A DNA stretch of 64,000 nt from an uncultured Prevotellaceae bacterium (GCA_900316265.1 ONCH01000006.1:44342-108341); one strand, 5' to 3'. Positions 24,952 to 36,127 are shown, counted from the first letter of the stretch. The notes: generated from the sequence alone by a model not told the origin. Translations and numbers: made by a program.

Positions 24952-26388
24952 CTACTTGATATTATCAACAAAGCGGAATAGACGATTCCAACGAATGCCC
25001 GAGAAACCACCTCGGTCGGGATCAGAGCTCCACCAGATGAAAATGGGCTTACCCACGATATGGTCTTCGGGAACAAAACCCCAGTAGCGGGAGTCGAGCG
25101 AGTTGTGACGATTGTCGCCCTGCATCCAGTAGTAGTCCATCTTGAAGGTGTACTTAGTTGTCTCCTTGTCGTTGATATATATCTTGCCGTCCTTCACCTC
25201 CAGCTTGTTACCCTCATAAGTACGGATAGGACGCTCGTAGATGGGAAGGTTCTTCAATGTCAGGTCAATGCTCTCTCCTTTAGCAGGTATCCAGATAGGA
25301 CCGTAGTTGTCGCGTGTCCAGTGCATATTACCATTCAACGGATAGATGTCTAAGTCGCTGGCGTCTTTGTTCAGCGTAATACTCTCCACAATATCTGAAC
25401 GTTGCTTCAGAGCAGCAGCAGTGCTGTTGGTCATAGGCATATATCCGTAGTTATTCAAGTCGCGCAACTCCTCCATAGTAATACCCCACTCCTGCATCTC
25501 CTCGTCCGTGAAATGACGCTTTAGCTTAACGTGGTACGTATATTGTACATTGTCGGGCTCTTTATTAGCCTTGCCATTAATATAAATAACACGGTCTTTA
25601 ATCTGCAAGGTCTGACCTGGAAGACCCACACAGCGTTTCACATAGTTCTCACGTCGGTCTGTAGGACGGGTATCTATGAGTCCATACTCCTGTGGATTGG
25701 CCTCAATGGTTTGTTTACCTGCCTGATAAATGGTGTTGAAATAGAGAGGCAACTGTTCCTGCGTCAGTGAATCAGGATTAGGACGTTGTGGATAAGCCTG
25801 ATAGCCAATCTGATAGCACAACTGATAATAGTCGTAAGCCTGATACTGTGGTGCGGAGCATATCGTATCACCTGCAGGGAAGTTAAATACCACAATGTCG
25901 TTCAACTGTACCTTGCCCAAGCCTTTCACACGACGATAGTCCCAATGAGGCCACTCAATATAAGACTTGCACTCGAAGATGGGCATCGTGTGCTGGGTCA
26001 GTGGCATCGTCAACGGTGTTTCAGGAATACGAGGACCATAGCTTACCTTGCTGACAAAGAGGTAGTCACCTGTCAACAGACTCTTCTCCAAAGAACTCGA
26101 TGGAATGACGTAATTCTGGAAGAAGAACAGGTTGATGAAGTAGACTGCAACAAGGGCAAAGACAAGGGCATCAACCCACGACATGACCCAACGAACTGGG
26201 CCTTCTGCGTCTTTCCACCACTGCCAGTTAATCTTCTTGGTAATATAGACATCATAGATGAAAGGAATAACGAGCAGACCCCACCATGAACCTACCCAGT
26301 AGAGGAACAGTAAGTAAAGCACCAGTACGCAAATGAACTTTGCCCACTGCACCTTCATATTCAGCTTTTTCTTTTCTCTTTTCTCCAT
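24952..26388 (-). CDS. lepB: Signal peptidase I
   Basis: 478 aa inner-membrane serine protease that removes signal peptides. Two or three N-terminal hydrophobic segments (about 17-48 and 69-90) come first. The catalytic Ser is Ser99 in IPSSSLEKSLLTGD, the Lys is Lys251 in YVKRCVGLPG, and DNRHNSLDSRYWGFVPEDHIVG is box E. A long insertion of about 150 residues between boxes B and D is common in this phylum. Sits between dapB (4 nt) and the degenerate paralogue. Confidence 0.92.
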   Translation of the reverse strand: MEKREKKKLNMKVQWAKFICVLVLYLLFLYWVGSWWGLLVIPFIYDVYITKKINWQWWKDAEGPVRWVMSWVDALVFALVAVYFINLFFFQNYVIPSSSLEKSLLTGDYLFVSKVSYGPRIPETPLTMPLTQHTMPIFECKSYIEWPHWDYRRVKGLGKVQLNDIVVFNFPAGDTICSAPQYQAYDYYQLCYQIGYQAYPQRPNPDSLTQEQLPLYFNTIYQAGKQTIEANPQEYGLIDTRPTDRRENYVKRCVGLPGQTLQIKDRVIYINGKANKEPDNVQYTYHVKLKRHFTDEEMQEWGITMEELRDLNNYGYMPMTNSTAAALKQRSDIVESITLNKDASDLDIYPLNGNMHWTRDNYGPIWIPAKGESIDLTLKNLPIYERPIRTYEGNKLEVKDGKIYINDKETTKYTFKMDYYWMQGDNRHNSLDSRYWGFVPEDHIVGKPIFIWWSSDPDRGGFSGIRWNRLFRFVDNIK

Positions 26389-26392
26389 TATC

Positions 26393-27109
26393 TTAGAACT
26401 TAAACATATCGCTAATAGTTAGCAATCCCTGATGTTCCTTGGTGTACTCTGCGGCCAGCACAGCACCCAAAGCAAAGCCCTGACGCGAGTGTGCATCATG
26501 GGTAATGGTAATGATGTCGGCCTCTGAGTCATAGCGGACAGTATGGATACCAGGCACCTCACCACGACGAATATGGTCTACACGCAGATATTTCTTATCG
26601 GTGGTATCTTCTTTCCAGGCCTCCTTGCGGTCAATGTTCTCCACAATCTGTTCTGCCAGTGTGATAGCAGTACCACTGGGGTGGTCGAGTTTATGCACAT
26701 GATGCGTCTCCTCCATCTCTACGTCATACTGGGGGAACTGGTTCATAATCTTTGCCAGATACTTGTTGACTGCTGAGAAGATAGCCACACCAATGGAGAA
26801 GTTCGAAGCCCAGAAGAGTGTCTTGCCTTCTTCTGAACACATACGGCGCACCTCGTCACCATGCTCCTTCATCCATCCCGTAGAGCCAGATACAATCTTC
26901 ACTCCTGCAGCCCATGCTTTCAGATAATTGCCATAGGCGGCCTGTGGTGCAGTAAACTCTATCGCAACATCCGCACTCTTGAAGGCCTCACTCTCGAAGT
27001 CTTGCTGGTTGTCGATGTCGATAATACTCACAATTTCATGACCACGACTAAGGGCTATCTGTTCTATCATCTTACCCATCTTGCCGTAGCCGATTAATGC
27101 TATTTTCAT
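26393..27109 (-). CDS. dapB: 4-hydroxy-tetrahydrodipicolinate reductase
   Basis: 238 aa. NAD(P)-binding GYGKMGKM (7-14), VSGSTGWMKE, ASNFSIGVAIF and the catalytic EETHHVHKLDHPSGTA identify DapB, which makes tetrahydrodipicolinate for lysine and meso-DAP. First gene of the dapB-lepB-lepB'-wbqC operon, with a -7 element TATCTTTG (27141-27134) on the minus strand. Confidence 0.93.
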   Translation of the reverse strand: MKIALIGYGKMGKMIEQIALSRGHEIVSIIDIDNQQDFESEAFKSADVAIEFTAPQAAYGNYLKAWAAGVKIVSGSTGWMKEHGDEVRRMCSEEGKTLFWASNFSIGVAIFSAVNKYLAKIMNQFPQYDVEMEETHHVHKLDHPSGTAITLAEQIVENIDRKEAWKEDTTDKKYLRVDHIRRGEVPGIHTVRYDSEADIITITHDAHSRQGFALGAVLAAEYTKEHQGLLTISDMFKF

Positions 27110-27153
27110 ACTCTATCACGTATTAATACCGTGCAAAGATACGATAAATAATT

Positions 27154-27180
27154 CATAATTCACCAACATCATTCATAATT
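27154..27180. repeat. Two CATAATT units in divergent promoter region
   Basis: CATAATT at 27154-27160 and 27174-27180, the same unit as the tract upstream of pta. They lie in the dapB/methyltransferase divergent region, where the -33 element of the plus-strand promoter would be. Confidence 0.5.
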
Positions 27181-27194
27181 TAAAATATTTTTTG

Positions 27195-27202
27195 TACTTT
27201 TG
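27195..27202 (+). promoter_or_regulatory. -7 element directly before methyltransferase ATG
   Basis: TACTTTTG, then TAGC, then ATG at 27207. With the usual Bacteroidota start-site spacing, transcription begins at or next to the ATG, so the mRNA would be leaderless. Confidence 0.65.
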
Positions 27203-27206
27203 TAGC

Positions 27207-28367
27207 ATGTTTATTAATGAGGACACATGGCAGTATATTCGTCAGCATGCTGACGAGGACGTTAGAAAACTGGCACTACAAGGTGTTGGCAATCCTTCTG
27301 TCGACCTGCCAACGGCTCTTCATCAGATAGCTGGTCGTCAGACTGCACAACATAAATTGCCTTCATGGGCTGCTAATAACAGCATCATCTATCCACCCCA
27401 CCTGAATATGGAGCAATGTTCGTCAGAACAAACAGCACGCTATAAAGCACCATTAGCTGGCAAGGGGAATGTATATGTTGACTTAACTGGTGGATTTGGT
27501 GTTGATTTCTATTGGATGTCGCAGGGTTTTAAAGAGCGCACCTATGTGGAGCGTGATGAACAATTATGCGCCATTTCAACGGAAAACTTCCACACACTCG
27601 ACCATGATTGTTCTGTGGTTAACGGATCTGCTGTTGACTATCTCGCCACCATCCCTCATGCGGATGTTATCTATCTTGACCCTGCACGTCGTAATGAACA
27701 CGGAGGACGTACCTATTCCATTGAGGATTGTACACCCAATGTCCTGGAACTGCTACCTGTGTTGATGCAGAAAGCAGACCGCATCATTCTAAAACTATCA
27801 CCTATGCTCGACTGGCGTAAGGCTGTCAACGACCTTAAACATGTTGCTGAAGTACACATTGTCAGTGTCAATAATGAGTGTAAAGAACTGGTGTTGGTAC
27901 TTAAAGAGAATGCCGACGCTCTTCGGGTGGTCTGTGTCAATGATGACAGCATTTTCGAAGTGCCACCAATCCTCAACCATCAATCCCCAACCATCAGCCA
28001 GCATCCATCATACCTTTACGAGCCTAATGCCAGCATCATGAAGGCAGGATGCTTTGGTGCCGTTGCGAATAAGTATGGTCTTCAGCAGATTGCCGATAAT
28101 TCGCATCTATTCCTTTCTTCCGATGAAATCGAGGATTTCCCTGGGCGTCGTTTTCAAATAACGGCCATTTCATCGATGAATAAGCATGAATTAAAGGATG
28201 CACTAAAAGGGTTGGACAGGGCAAATATTGCCGTTCGCAATTTTCCACTATCTGTTGACCAACTACGTAAGAAACTCAAATTAAAAGATGGCGGTGAGGT
28301 CTATCTCTTTGCCACAACAATGGCTGACGGACAGCATCGCTTGTTTATTTGCCGTAAAATAGGTTAA
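27207..28367 (+). CDS. Class I SAM methyltransferase with THUMP-like C-terminal domain
   Basis: 386 aa from ATG 27207. The SAM-binding motif is VYVDLTGGFGVDFYWM, followed by YVERDEQLCAISTENF and YLDPARRNEHGGRTYSIEDCTPN. The C-terminal part (PGRRFQITAISSMNKHELKDALKGLDRANIAVRNFPLSVDQLRKKLKLKDGG) matches the THUMP-like domain of predicted RNA methyltransferases in Bacteroidota. The substrate is unknown, but an RNA base is likely. Residues about 256-267 (NHQSPTISQHP) derive from a 7-bp repeat. Confidence 0.82.
   Translation: MFINEDTWQYIRQHADEDVRKLALQGVGNPSVDLPTALHQIAGRQTAQHKLPSWAANNSIIYPPHLNMEQCSSEQTARYKAPLAGKGNVYVDLTGGFGVDFYWMSQGFKERTYVERDEQLCAISTENFHTLDHDCSVVNGSAVDYLATIPHADVIYLDPARRNEHGGRTYSIEDCTPNVLELLPVLMQKADRIILKLSPMLDWRKAVNDLKHVAEVHIVSVNNECKELVLVLKENADALRVVCVNDDSIFEVPPILNHQSPTISQHPSYLYEPNASIMKAGCFGAVANKYGLQQIADNSHLFLSSDEIEDFPGRRFQITAISSMNKHELKDALKGLDRANIAVRNFPLSVDQLRKKLKLKDGGEVYLFATTMADGQHRLFICRKIG
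27974..28008 (+). repeat. 7-bp repeat (CAACCAT) inside methyltransferase gene
   Basis: Five units: CAACCAT, CAATCCC, CAACCAT, CAGCCAG, CATCCAT. The sense strand is stop-free; the antisense unit ATGGTTG gives TGA. It lies in the linker between the SAM and THUMP-like domains. Confidence 0.7.
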
Positions 28368-28371
28368 ATAT

Positions 28372-28403
28372 TTTGGTTTTCTCGCGTTTTTTCGTTACCT
28401 TTG
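28372..28403 (+). promoter_or_regulatory. Promoter of GNAT-parE-ctpA operon
   Basis: TTTG (28372-28375), 20-bp spacer, TACCTTTG (28396-28403), 28 bp before the first ATG. Confidence 0.8.
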
Positions 28404-28431
28404 CAAGATAGTTATTATAGATATATCGCAA

Positions 28432-29586
28432 ATGTCACCAGTAGAGATTAGAAAAGTCACCAACAGGAAAGAGCTTGATGCTTTCATCCAACTCCACTAC
28501 GACTTGTATCGGGGCAACCAGTATGATGCCCCTAATCTGTATGCCGATGAAGTTCATACGTTGAGTAAGGACCGTAATGCTGCCTTTGAGTTCTGTGAGG
28601 CCGAATACTTCTTGGCTTATCGTGAGGGCAAGGTTGTAGGGCGCATTGCAGCTATCATAAACCATCGAGCCAACGAGAGTTGGAAACGCAAGAGCGTACG
28701 CTTCGGATGGGTCGATTTCATCGATGATTTGGAAGTTTCAAAGGCACTTTTCGACGCTGTCGAGCAGTGGGGTCACGAGAAAGGAATGACAGAAATCATC
28801 GGACCATTAGGATTCACGGATATGGACCCAGAGGGTATGCTCATCGAAGGTTTCGACCAATTAGGTACGATGGCTACCATCTACAATTACCCCTACTACC
28901 CTCAGCATATCGAGAAGTTGGGCGGCTTTGTCAAGGACAACGACTATGTAGAGTATAAGCTCATCGTTCCCAAAGAAGGTATGCCAGAGAAATTCCGTAA
29001 GGTGGCAGAACTGGTTATGAAACGCTACAACCTACACCCCATGCACCCCAAGCGTAGCCAGGTGTTTGGCAAGGAACAGTATGGTCGTAAGGTGCTCGAT
29101 GTCATCAATAAGTCGTTTGGTCATCTCTATGGCTATTCGCAAATGACTGAGCGCCAGATTGATGAGTATCTGAAGATGTATTTCCCCATGCTCGACATGG
29201 ATATGCTTTGTCTGATAGAAGACTGGAACACCCCTAACCATGAGGTGATAGGTGTGGGCATTTCGATAACTAATATGACACGTGCCTTGCAGAAGTGTAA
29301 GAACGGACGCCTCTGGCCTTTTGGCTGGTGGCATTGTATGCAAGCCCTGAAATTCCACAAAGCAGAGTGCCTCGACCTCATGCTCATTGGCATCTTGCCA
29401 GAATATCAGCAGAAAGGTGCTAACGCATTGCTGTTCTACGACCTCATACCTATCTATCAGAAGTATGGTTTCAAGTGGGGCGAGACGAACGTTGAAATGG
29501 AAACCAACGAGAAGGTGCAGTCGCAGTGGCAGTATCTGGAGCATATACAGCATAAACGTAGAAGATGTTATAAGAAAACGATATGA
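28432..29586 (+). CDS. GNAT-fold acetyltransferase-like protein
   Basis: 384 aa. The N-terminal part ([40 protein letters not shown]) and the C-terminal part ([40 protein letters not shown]) fit a GNAT-like fold with the acetyl-CoA loop motif QQKGANA. Proteins of this length recur in Bacteroidota without a known substrate. The stop overlaps the parE start by 4 nt, so it is translationally coupled to topoisomerase IV. Confidence 0.7.
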   Translation: MSPVEIRKVTNRKELDAFIQLHYDLYRGNQYDAPNLYADEVHTLSKDRNAAFEFCEAEYFLAYREGKVVGRIAAIINHRANESWKRKSVRFGWVDFIDDLEVSKALFDAVEQWGHEKGMTEIIGPLGFTDMDPEGMLIEGFDQLGTMATIYNYPYYPQHIEKLGGFVKDNDYVEYKLIVPKEGMPEKFRKVAELVMKRYNLHPMHPKRSQVFGKEQYGRKVLDVINKSFGHLYGYSQMTERQIDEYLKMYFPMLDMDMLCLIEDWNTPNHEVIGVGISITNMTRALQKCKNGRLWPFGWWHCMQALKFHKAECLDLMLIGILPEYQQKGANALLFYDLIPIYQKYGFKWGETNVEMETNEKVQSQWQYLEHIQHKRRRCYKKTI

Positions 29587-31511
29587 ACGAAGAGAACAAC
29601 ATCATCGAAGAGCAAGTACAGTATAATGATGATAACATCCGACATTTGTCGGATATGGAGCATGTTCGTACACGTCCAGGTATGTATATCGGACGTCTGG
29701 GCGATGGCTCTTTGCCAGAAGACGGTATCTACGTGTTGCTGAAGGAAGTCATCGACAACTCTATCGACGAGTTCAAGATGAAGGCGGGCGATCGACTGGA
29801 GATCACCATCGACGATAACTTGCGCGTATCTGTTCGAGACTATGGTCGTGGCATCCCGCAGGGTAAGCTGATTGAGGCTGTCAGCGTGCTGAATACCGGT
29901 GGTAAATACGACTCGAAGGCTTTCAAGAAGTCGGTAGGTTTGAACGGTGTTGGTGTGAAGGCTGTTAATGCGCTGAGCACCCATTTTGAGGTGGCCAGCT
30001 ATCGCGATGGCAAGGTACGTCGTGCTACTTTTGAGCGCGGTATTCTACAGACAGACAACACAGAGGATAGTCAGGACGAGAACGGTACCTATATCTTTTT
30101 TGAGCCAGACAATACGCTGTTCAAGGAGTATTCTTTCCACGACGACATCGTGGAGAACATGCTGCGTAACTATACCTACCTGAATACAGGATTGGCCATT
30201 ATGTATAATGGGCGACGCATTCTCAGTCGTCACGGCTTGGAAGACCTGTTGAAGGACCGCATGACCAACGACCCACTCTATCCGATTATCCATCTGAAAG
30301 GTGAGGATATCGAAGTGGCCTTTACACACTCCAATCAGTATGGTGAGGAATACTACTCGTTTGTCAATGGTCAGCATACCACACAGGGCGGTACCCATCA
30401 GAGTGCTTTCAAAGAACATATCGCCAAGACTATTAAAGAGTTCTTTGGCAAATATGAATATGGTGACATCCGTACAGGTATCGTAGCGGCTATTGCAATC
30501 AATGTGGAAGAACCTGTCTTTGAGAGTCAAACGAAGATTAAGCTGGGTTCTACGCAGATGGCTCCCGATGGCGATACTATTAATAAATATGTAGGAGACT
30601 TCATCAAACAGCAGGTGGACAATTATCTGCACATTCATCAGGATGTGGCAGAAGTCATCGAGGGTAAAATCAAGGAGACAGAACGTGAGCGTAAGGCGAT
30701 GGCCGGTGTTACTAAACTGGCCCGTGAGCGTGCCAAGAAGGCAAACTTGCACAATCGTAAGTTGCGCGACTGTCGCATCCACTTCTCCGATGTCAAGAAC
30801 GACCGAAAGGAAGAATCGTGTATCTTCATCACAGAGGGTGACTCGGCCAGTGGCTCTATCACCAAGAGCCGTGATGTGAATACGCAGGCTGTATTCTCGT
30901 TACGAGGCAAGCCACTCAACTGCTTCGGACTGACTAAAAAGGTGGTATACGAAAATGAGGAGTTCAATCTGCTGCAGGCTGCTCTCGACATCGAGGAAGG
31001 TCTTGATACGCTACGATATAATAAGGTAATTGTCGCCACCGATGCTGATGTTGATGGCATGCATATCCGTTTGCTTATTATTACTTTCTTCTTGCAGTTC
31101 TTCCCTGAACTCATCAAGAAAGGACATGTCTATGTGTTGCAGACTCCTTTGTTCCGTGTTCGTAACAAGCGCACGAAGATTAAGAACAAGAAGATGCTGG
31201 ATGACACCAAGAAGGGCGACTTCATCACTCGCTACTGCTACAGTGAAGAAGAACGCCAGAAAGCTATTCAGGAACTTGCCCCAGATCCAGAGATAACACG
31301 CTTCAAAGGTCTTGGCGAAATCAGCCCTGAGGAATTTGCCAGTTTCATCGGACCCGATATGCGTTTAGAGCAGGTGACGCTCCACAAGAACGATCAGGTG
31401 CAGAAACTCTTAGAGTATTATATGGGCAAGAACACCATGGAACGTCAGAATTTCATCATCGACAACCTCGTCATCGAGGAAGACAAACCCGAAGACTACG
31501 ACTATGAGTAA
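29583..31511 (+). CDS. parE: DNA topoisomerase IV subunit B
   Basis: 642 aa type IIA topoisomerase ATPase subunit. GHKL ATPase motifs are [19 protein letters not shown] and [19 protein letters not shown]; the TOPRIM domain has [10 protein letters not shown] and [14 protein letters not shown]. The N-terminal sequence ([23 protein letters not shown]) fits ParE rather than GyrB. It works with ParA/ParC-type subunit A, not seen in the window, to decatenate chromosomes. The next gene starts 8 nt before its stop. Confidence 0.9.
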   Translation: MNEENNIIEEQVQYNDDNIRHLSDMEHVRTRPGMYIGRLGDGSLPEDGIYVLLKEVIDNSIDEFKMKAGDRLEITIDDNLRVSVRDYGRGIPQGKLIEAVSVLNTGGKYDSKAFKKSVGLNGVGVKAVNALSTHFEVASYRDGKVRRATFERGILQTDNTEDSQDENGTYIFFEPDNTLFKEYSFHDDIVENMLRNYTYLNTGLAIMYNGRRILSRHGLEDLLKDRMTNDPLYPIIHLKGEDIEVAFTHSNQYGEEYYSFVNGQHTTQGGTHQSAFKEHIAKTIKEFFGKYEYGDIRTGIVAAIAINVEEPVFESQTKIKLGSTQMAPDGDTINKYVGDFIKQQVDNYLHIHQDVAEVIEGKIKETERERKAMAGVTKLARERAKKANLHNRKLRDCRIHFSDVKNDRKEESCIFITEGDSASGSITKSRDVNTQAVFSLRGKPLNCFGLTKKVVYENEEFNLLQAALDIEEGLDTLRYNKVIVATDADVDGMHIRLLIITFFLQFFPELIKKGHVYVLQTPLFRVRNKRTKIKNKKMLDDTKKGDFITRYCYSEEERQKAIQELAPDPEITRFKGLGEISPEEFASFIGPDMRLEQVTLHKNDQVQKLLEYYMGKNTMERQNFIIDNLVIEEDKPEDYDYE

Positions 31512-33093
31512 GCGTGTTTTCTATGCAGCCATTCTATGGTTGCTTACCATAACTACCGTCCAAGCCCAAATAAAAATCAAGACTGGCAGTGATTCTCCAT
31601 TGCGCAAACTACAGATTGCAGAGATGGCCATCAATGGACTGTATGTTGATTCTGTCAACGAACAGAAACTGGTAGAGGATGGAATCCGAGGCATGTTGGA
31701 AAAGCTGGACCCCCACTCTACCTATTCGACTCCCAAGGAAGTCAAGGAGATGAACGAACCCTTACAAGGCAATTTTGAAGGTATCGGTGTACAGTTTAAC
31801 ATGGTGGAGGATACGCTGTTAGTTATCCAGACCATCAATGGTGGACCCTCGGAGAAGATGGGTGTTCTGGCTGGTGACCGCATTGTCACGGTGAACGATA
31901 CGGCTATTGCTGGTGTCAAGATGTCGCGCGAAGAGATTATGAAGCGTCTGCGTGGTCCAAAAGGTACGAAAGTACTTCTGGGTATTGTGCGCCCAGGTAT
32001 TGCTGACCGACTTTCCTTTACCATTACGCGTGATAAGATTCCCGTCCATTCCATCGATGCTACCTATATGATACGTCCTACTGTAGGATATATCCGTATT
32101 GGCAACTTTGGAGCGACTACGCCTGACGAGTTCCGCGAGAGTCTGAAGAAACTACTTTCACAAGGTATGCAGACACTGGTACTCGACTTACAGGAGAATG
32201 GTGGTGGCTATCTGCATGCTGCTGTGGAGGTTGCCAACGAACTGTTACAGCGCGGTAGCCTCATCGTCTATACCGATGGACAGCGTGTTGAGCGTAACGA
32301 ATACAAAGCACATGGTGGTGGACTGTTTACAGAGGGCAAAGTCGTTGTGTTAGTTGACAGTTATACAGCCTCAGCGGCAGAAATTGTCTCTGGTGCCATT
32401 CAAGACTATGATCGCGGCATTATCGTAGGTCGCCGCACCTTTGGCAAGGGCTTGGTACAGCGCCCTATAGACCTTCCAGACGGTTCCATGATTCGTCTCA
32501 CCATTGCCCACTACTACACACCTTCAGGTCGTTGCATCCAGAAACCTTATGAAAAAGGTAAGAAGAAAGACTACGCGATGGACGTTAGCAATCGTCTGAA
32601 AAGTGGCGAGTTGATGAGTGCCGATAGTGTTCATTTCAGCGACTCACTTAAATACTACACACTCCGTGAACACCGAGTGGTTTATGGTGGTGGAGGTATC
32701 ATGCCCGATGAGTTTGTACCCCTTGATACTACCAAATATACACGATTCCATCGGGAACTGGCAGCAAAATCTATACTCATCACCCAGAACTTGCGCTATG
32801 TCGATAATCATCGCAAACAACTGAAACAGCAGTATCCTGACTTTGCCGACTTCCGTGAGCGTTATGTGATTCCTCAAAAGCTCATAGACAACATCCTCGC
32901 TGAAGGCAAGAAACAGAAGATTGAGCCCAAGGACAATGATGAATTGCAGCGCACCCTGCCAATACTCAGTCAACAGTTGAAAGCGCTGATAGCTCGTGAC
33001 CTTTGGACTGCAGATGAGTACTACGCCATCATGAACGAGCAGAGCGACGTCGTGCAGCATGCCATAAAACTCATTGAGAAAGATAATCGTTAA
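31504..33093 (+). CDS. S41-family carboxy-terminal processing protease
   Basis: 529 aa periplasmic serine protease. Signal peptide to about VQAQ (22); PDZ domain (about 95-170: [33 protein letters not shown]); S41 core with [17 protein letters not shown] holding the nucleophilic Ser and [10 protein letters not shown] holding the Lys of the Ser-Lys dyad. Related CtpA/Prc proteases trim or degrade envelope proteins from the C terminus. Overlaps parE by 8 nt. Confidence 0.88.
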   Translation: MSKRVFYAAILWLLTITTVQAQIKIKTGSDSPLRKLQIAEMAINGLYVDSVNEQKLVEDGIRGMLEKLDPHSTYSTPKEVKEMNEPLQGNFEGIGVQFNMVEDTLLVIQTINGGPSEKMGVLAGDRIVTVNDTAIAGVKMSREEIMKRLRGPKGTKVLLGIVRPGIADRLSFTITRDKIPVHSIDATYMIRPTVGYIRIGNFGATTPDEFRESLKKLLSQGMQTLVLDLQENGGGYLHAAVEVANELLQRGSLIVYTDGQRVERNEYKAHGGGLFTEGKVVVLVDSYTASAAEIVSGAIQDYDRGIIVGRRTFGKGLVQRPIDLPDGSMIRLTIAHYYTPSGRCIQKPYEKGKKKDYAMDVSNRLKSGELMSADSVHFSDSLKYYTLREHRVVYGGGGIMPDEFVPLDTTKYTRFHRELAAKSILITQNLRYVDNHRKQLKQQYPDFADFRERYVIPQKLIDNILAEGKKQKIEPKDNDELQRTLPILSQQLKALIARDLWTADEYYAIMNEQSDVVQHAIKLIEKDNR

Positions 33094-33108
33094 CTTAAAC
33101 AGATACAA

Positions 33109-34698
33109 ATGATGAAACTAAAGGACATCTTGAATGGTCAGCTAAATGCTGCTGAATGGGAAGCCAAGGGTTACCAGCTTCCTAAGTATGATATCAAGGC
33201 TGTACGCGAGAAGACTGCCAAAGAACCTACATGGGTACACTTCGGTGGTGGCAATATCTTCCGTGCATTCCCTGCAGCTATCCTCAACGATGCGCTGAAC
33301 ACGGGTAAGTACGACCGTGGCGTGATTGTTGCTGAGACCTTTGATTTTGAGGTCATCGACAAGGCTTACGCTCCTTACGACAACCTATCACTCTGCGTCA
33401 ACCTCTGCTCTGACGGTTCTATTGAAAAGAAGGTCATTGCTTCCGTAACAGAGGCTTTGAAGGCAGACCCACAGTTCCCCGACTGGAACCGCCTGGTGGA
33501 GATTTTCAAGAATCCATCACTACAGATGATTTCATTCACCATCACCGAGAAGGGTTATACCTTCAACGAGGCAGATTTAGCTCGTGGTATGAAACCGCTC
33601 TTCGCTATGGGTAAGGTTTGTGCACTCTTGCTGGAGCGCTACAAGGCAGGCAAACTGCCGCTCACCGTACAGTCTATGGACAACTGCTCGCACAATGGTG
33701 ACAAGGTGAAAGCCGGTGTTTTCGCCTATGCTGAGCGTTGGCTGCAGGACGGTCTGGTGGAGCAGGGCTTCATTGACTACCTGAAGGATGAGACAAAGAT
33801 TACCTTCCCCTGGTCAATGATTGACAAGATTACTCCACGTCCTCATGAGAAGGTAAAAGAACTCCTTGCTGCCGATGGATTCGAGGATAATGACTATATC
33901 GAGACAGAGAAACACACCTTCACAGCCCCGTTTGTAAACGCTGAAGAGGTACAGTATCTAGTTATTGAGGATAACTACACCAACGGTCGTCCGCCATTGG
34001 ATTTGGGTGGTGCGCTCTATACTACTCGTGAGACCGTCGATAAGGTGGAGACCATGAAGGTGACCACCTGTCTGAACCCGCTGCATACCGCCATGTCTAT
34101 CTATGGCTGCATGCTCGACTACACGCTTATCTCTGCCGAGATGAAGGATGACGACCTGCGTGCCTTTATCCAGAAGATTGGCTATATGGAGGCCATGCCT
34201 GTCGTCGTTGACCCAGGTGTGCTGAACCCCTACGAGTTCATTGGTGCCGTACTCAACAAGCGTCTGCCCAACCCCTTCATGCCCGACGCTCCACAGCGCA
34301 TCGCCATGGATACTTCTCAGAAGCTGCCCATCCGCTTTGGTGAAACGCTGAAGAAGTATATTGCTCGTGGTCTTGACAAGTCGAACCTCGTACTCATCCC
34401 TCTCACGTTGGCTGGCTATGCTCGCTACCTGAAAGGCCTCAAGGACGACCTGACTGCTTTCGAGCCCTCTCCAGACCCTATGCTCGCAGAACTACAGGCT
34501 ATCGTCGCTCCCTTGGAGATTGGCAAGGCCGACCAAGACTGGAGTCCGCTGAAGCAGCTCTACAGCCGCAAGGACGTCTTCGGTCTTGACCTCTACGAGG
34601 CTGGTCTTGGCGAACAGATTGAAGGAATGGTCAAGGAACTCTACGCAGGCAAGGGTGCCGTACGAGCTACGCTACACAAGTACGTTGCCGCAAGATAA
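33109..34698 (+). CDS. Mannitol dehydrogenase-family oxidoreductase (possible fructuronate reductase)
   Basis: 529 aa. N-terminal Rossmann motif WVHFGGGNIFRAF, middle TITEKGYTF, SMDNCSHNGDKVKAGVFAY, FPWSMIDKITPRP and KMTTCLNPLHTAM-like segment, all typical of the long-chain mannitol dehydrogenase/UxuB family. Fructuronate or tagaturonate reduction is plausible given a KDG kinase at 19.1 kb, but mannitol oxidation is not excluded. Last gene of the operon (15 bp after the protease). Confidence 0.8.
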   Translation: MMKLKDILNGQLNAAEWEAKGYQLPKYDIKAVREKTAKEPTWVHFGGGNIFRAFPAAILNDALNTGKYDRGVIVAETFDFEVIDKAYAPYDNLSLCVNLCSDGSIEKKVIASVTEALKADPQFPDWNRLVEIFKNPSLQMISFTITEKGYTFNEADLARGMKPLFAMGKVCALLLERYKAGKLPLTVQSMDNCSHNGDKVKAGVFAYAERWLQDGLVEQGFIDYLKDETKITFPWSMIDKITPRPHEKVKELLAADGFEDNDYIETEKHTFTAPFVNAEEVQYLVIEDNYTNGRPPLDLGGALYTTRETVDKVETMKVTTCLNPLHTAMSIYGCMLDYTLISAEMKDDDLRAFIQKIGYMEAMPVVVDPGVLNPYEFIGAVLNKRLPNPFMPDAPQRIAMDTSQKLPIRFGETLKKYIARGLDKSNLVLIPLTLAGYARYLKGLKDDLTAFEPSPDPMLAELQAIVAPLEIGKADQDWSPLKQLYSRKDVFGLDLYEAGLGEQIEGMVKELYAGKGAVRATLHKYVAAR

Positions 34699-34723
34699 TC
34701 TCGACATTAGAAGTTCTTGCAAG

Positions 34724-34788
34724 AAAACAGGGTTCACATTCACACGTAATCTATTGATATATTGTGTAATAAGTGTGAACCCTGTTTT
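34724..34788. repeat. Hairpin element A (GGGTTCACA family), probable terminator
   Basis: Perfect 15-bp stem: AAAACAGGGTTCACA (34724-34738) with TGTGAACCCTGTTTT (34774-34788). The 35-nt interior folds further: CAC (34743-34745) and AAT (34748-34750) pair with ATT (34761-34763) and GTG (34764-34766). Its minus-strand interior is nearly identical to element D at 46.2 kb. It lies between convergent genes and probably ends transcription from both sides. Confidence 0.85.
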
Positions 34789-34906
34789 TGTATAGTTGGC
34801 ATCAAAGAGAAATCAAAGAAGTCAGGTACCAGTCCTTTGGCATCGTTTTAATCTTTTCATCAAAATTATACTCGAAAGGAAATAAAACTGCCCCTTCTCT
34901 GACAAA

Positions 34907-36127
34907 TTAGAAGATAAACGCTGCATGCAGGGTGAAAGCCTTCGTCTTCGACTCACACAGGGTGACTTTAGCGGCCTCATAGTTTGCTGCGAGTCTAAGG
35001 GTATGATTTCCCAACTGCCAGTCAAAACCAGCGCCAACGTAATAACCGAAGCTGCCGCCGTTCTCGTCCATGTTGCCATATTGGAAAGCACTCATGTTCT
35101 CTGAACTGACATCAAAGAGGTATGCCGCCATACCGCCAGCACGCAGGAATGGCTTGAAGTTGTTACCCCCCAGGAAATGCCACGACAGACCAGCGTCCAT
35201 CTGGGCACTATAGTACTTCAAACTACACTCATGCTGTAGTGCGGTATATTCTTTGCTCATATCCCATTTACTAAATAGTAGACACGACTGTATGGACAGA
35301 TTTTTTACCAGACGGGGAATACCGACATCCAGACCAACACCAATGCGAGGCACAGTCATCTGGTAGCTAAGCGTCTCATACATATCTGAGAAAGGATGTG
35401 GTGCCAATTCTCCCATGAACAGTTCGGCAACAAAAAAGAATCTGGTAGGCAAGTAGTTGGCCACCTTAGCACTGTATTCAAACTGCGTACATTCGCCCAG
35501 CTCCGTACAGTATTCCTCATTATACTCCTTGACAATACTGCTCAGATTCTGCGACGTGGTGCGCTCAGCCCAGAGACGAGACTTCGCCTTCTCGCTCTTC
35601 TTAAGCATCTCAGCGGCATCGTGCAGTATTTTACGTCTGTTCTGCCTATTCTCACTGGCCCAATAGGAAGTGACAAACTCTTCGTTCTTCAGCACTGCCA
35701 ATTTACCGTCTGAGTCTTCAAAGAAGAAATAATCCAAGCCCTCTGTTTTATAATGGTAAAGACTGAGTCCACCCTTTATCAGGAACTCAGCAAAGACCAA
35801 CTGTTCCACACTATCAATGGGCAATGTACGCGTCACATAGTAGATGCCATTCTCCTTCAGACGATATCCCTTCAGTTGTTGTGGATGGTAAGTCTTATAC
35901 TCCTGCTCACCATCCTTGCGAAACAGACACTTCTGTCCGTTCTGCGTGTCAGACCTATAGTCGATGGTTCCCTGAATGGTATCTCCATCGTTAGTAATGA
36001 TATATCCTTTATGAGGGTTCGTCTGTGCCTGACCAGTAATTGTCATAAAGACGAGTATCAGCGTTGCCCAAAAGTATTTGCTATTCTTCAATACCAATAA
36101 AAAACGTGGTTTCTTTATTTGTTCCAT
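34907..36127 (-). CDS. Outer-membrane beta-barrel protein of unknown function
   Basis: 406 aa from ATG 36127 (MEQIKKPRF); the longer in-frame start would include the promoter. A signal peptide ends GQAQ (about 35). A domain with KGYIITNDGDTIQGTIDYR (a motif seen in many Bacteroidota envelope proteins) follows, then a helical middle, then a C-terminal barrel of amphipathic strands ending in ALTLHAAFIF-like Phe. No named family recognised beyond a porin-like barrel. It is monocistronic and bracketed by hairpin elements A and B. Confidence 0.7.
   Translation of the reverse strand: MEQIKKPRFLLVLKNSKYFWATLILVFMTITGQAQTNPHKGYIITNDGDTIQGTIDYRSDTQNGQKCLFRKDGEQEYKTYHPQQLKGYRLKENGIYYVTRTLPIDSVEQLVFAEFLIKGGLSLYHYKTEGLDYFFFEDSDGKLAVLKNEEFVTSYWASENRQNRRKILHDAAEMLKKSEKAKSRLWAERTTSQNLSSIVKEYNEEYCTELGECTQFEYSAKVANYLPTRFFFVAELFMGELAPHPFSDMYETLSYQMTVPRIGVGLDVGIPRLVKNLSIQSCLLFSKWDMSKEYTALQHECSLKYYSAQMDAGLSWHFLGGNNFKPFLRAGGMAAYLFDVSSENMSAFQYGNMDENGGSFGYYVGAGFDWQLGNHTLRLAANYEAAKVTLCESKTKAFTLHAAFIF

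Noticed and set aside
30045-30782. Antisense open frame of 245 codons within parE
   Set aside because: parE motifs on the plus strand are complete; the antisense frame has no recognisable motif or promoter.
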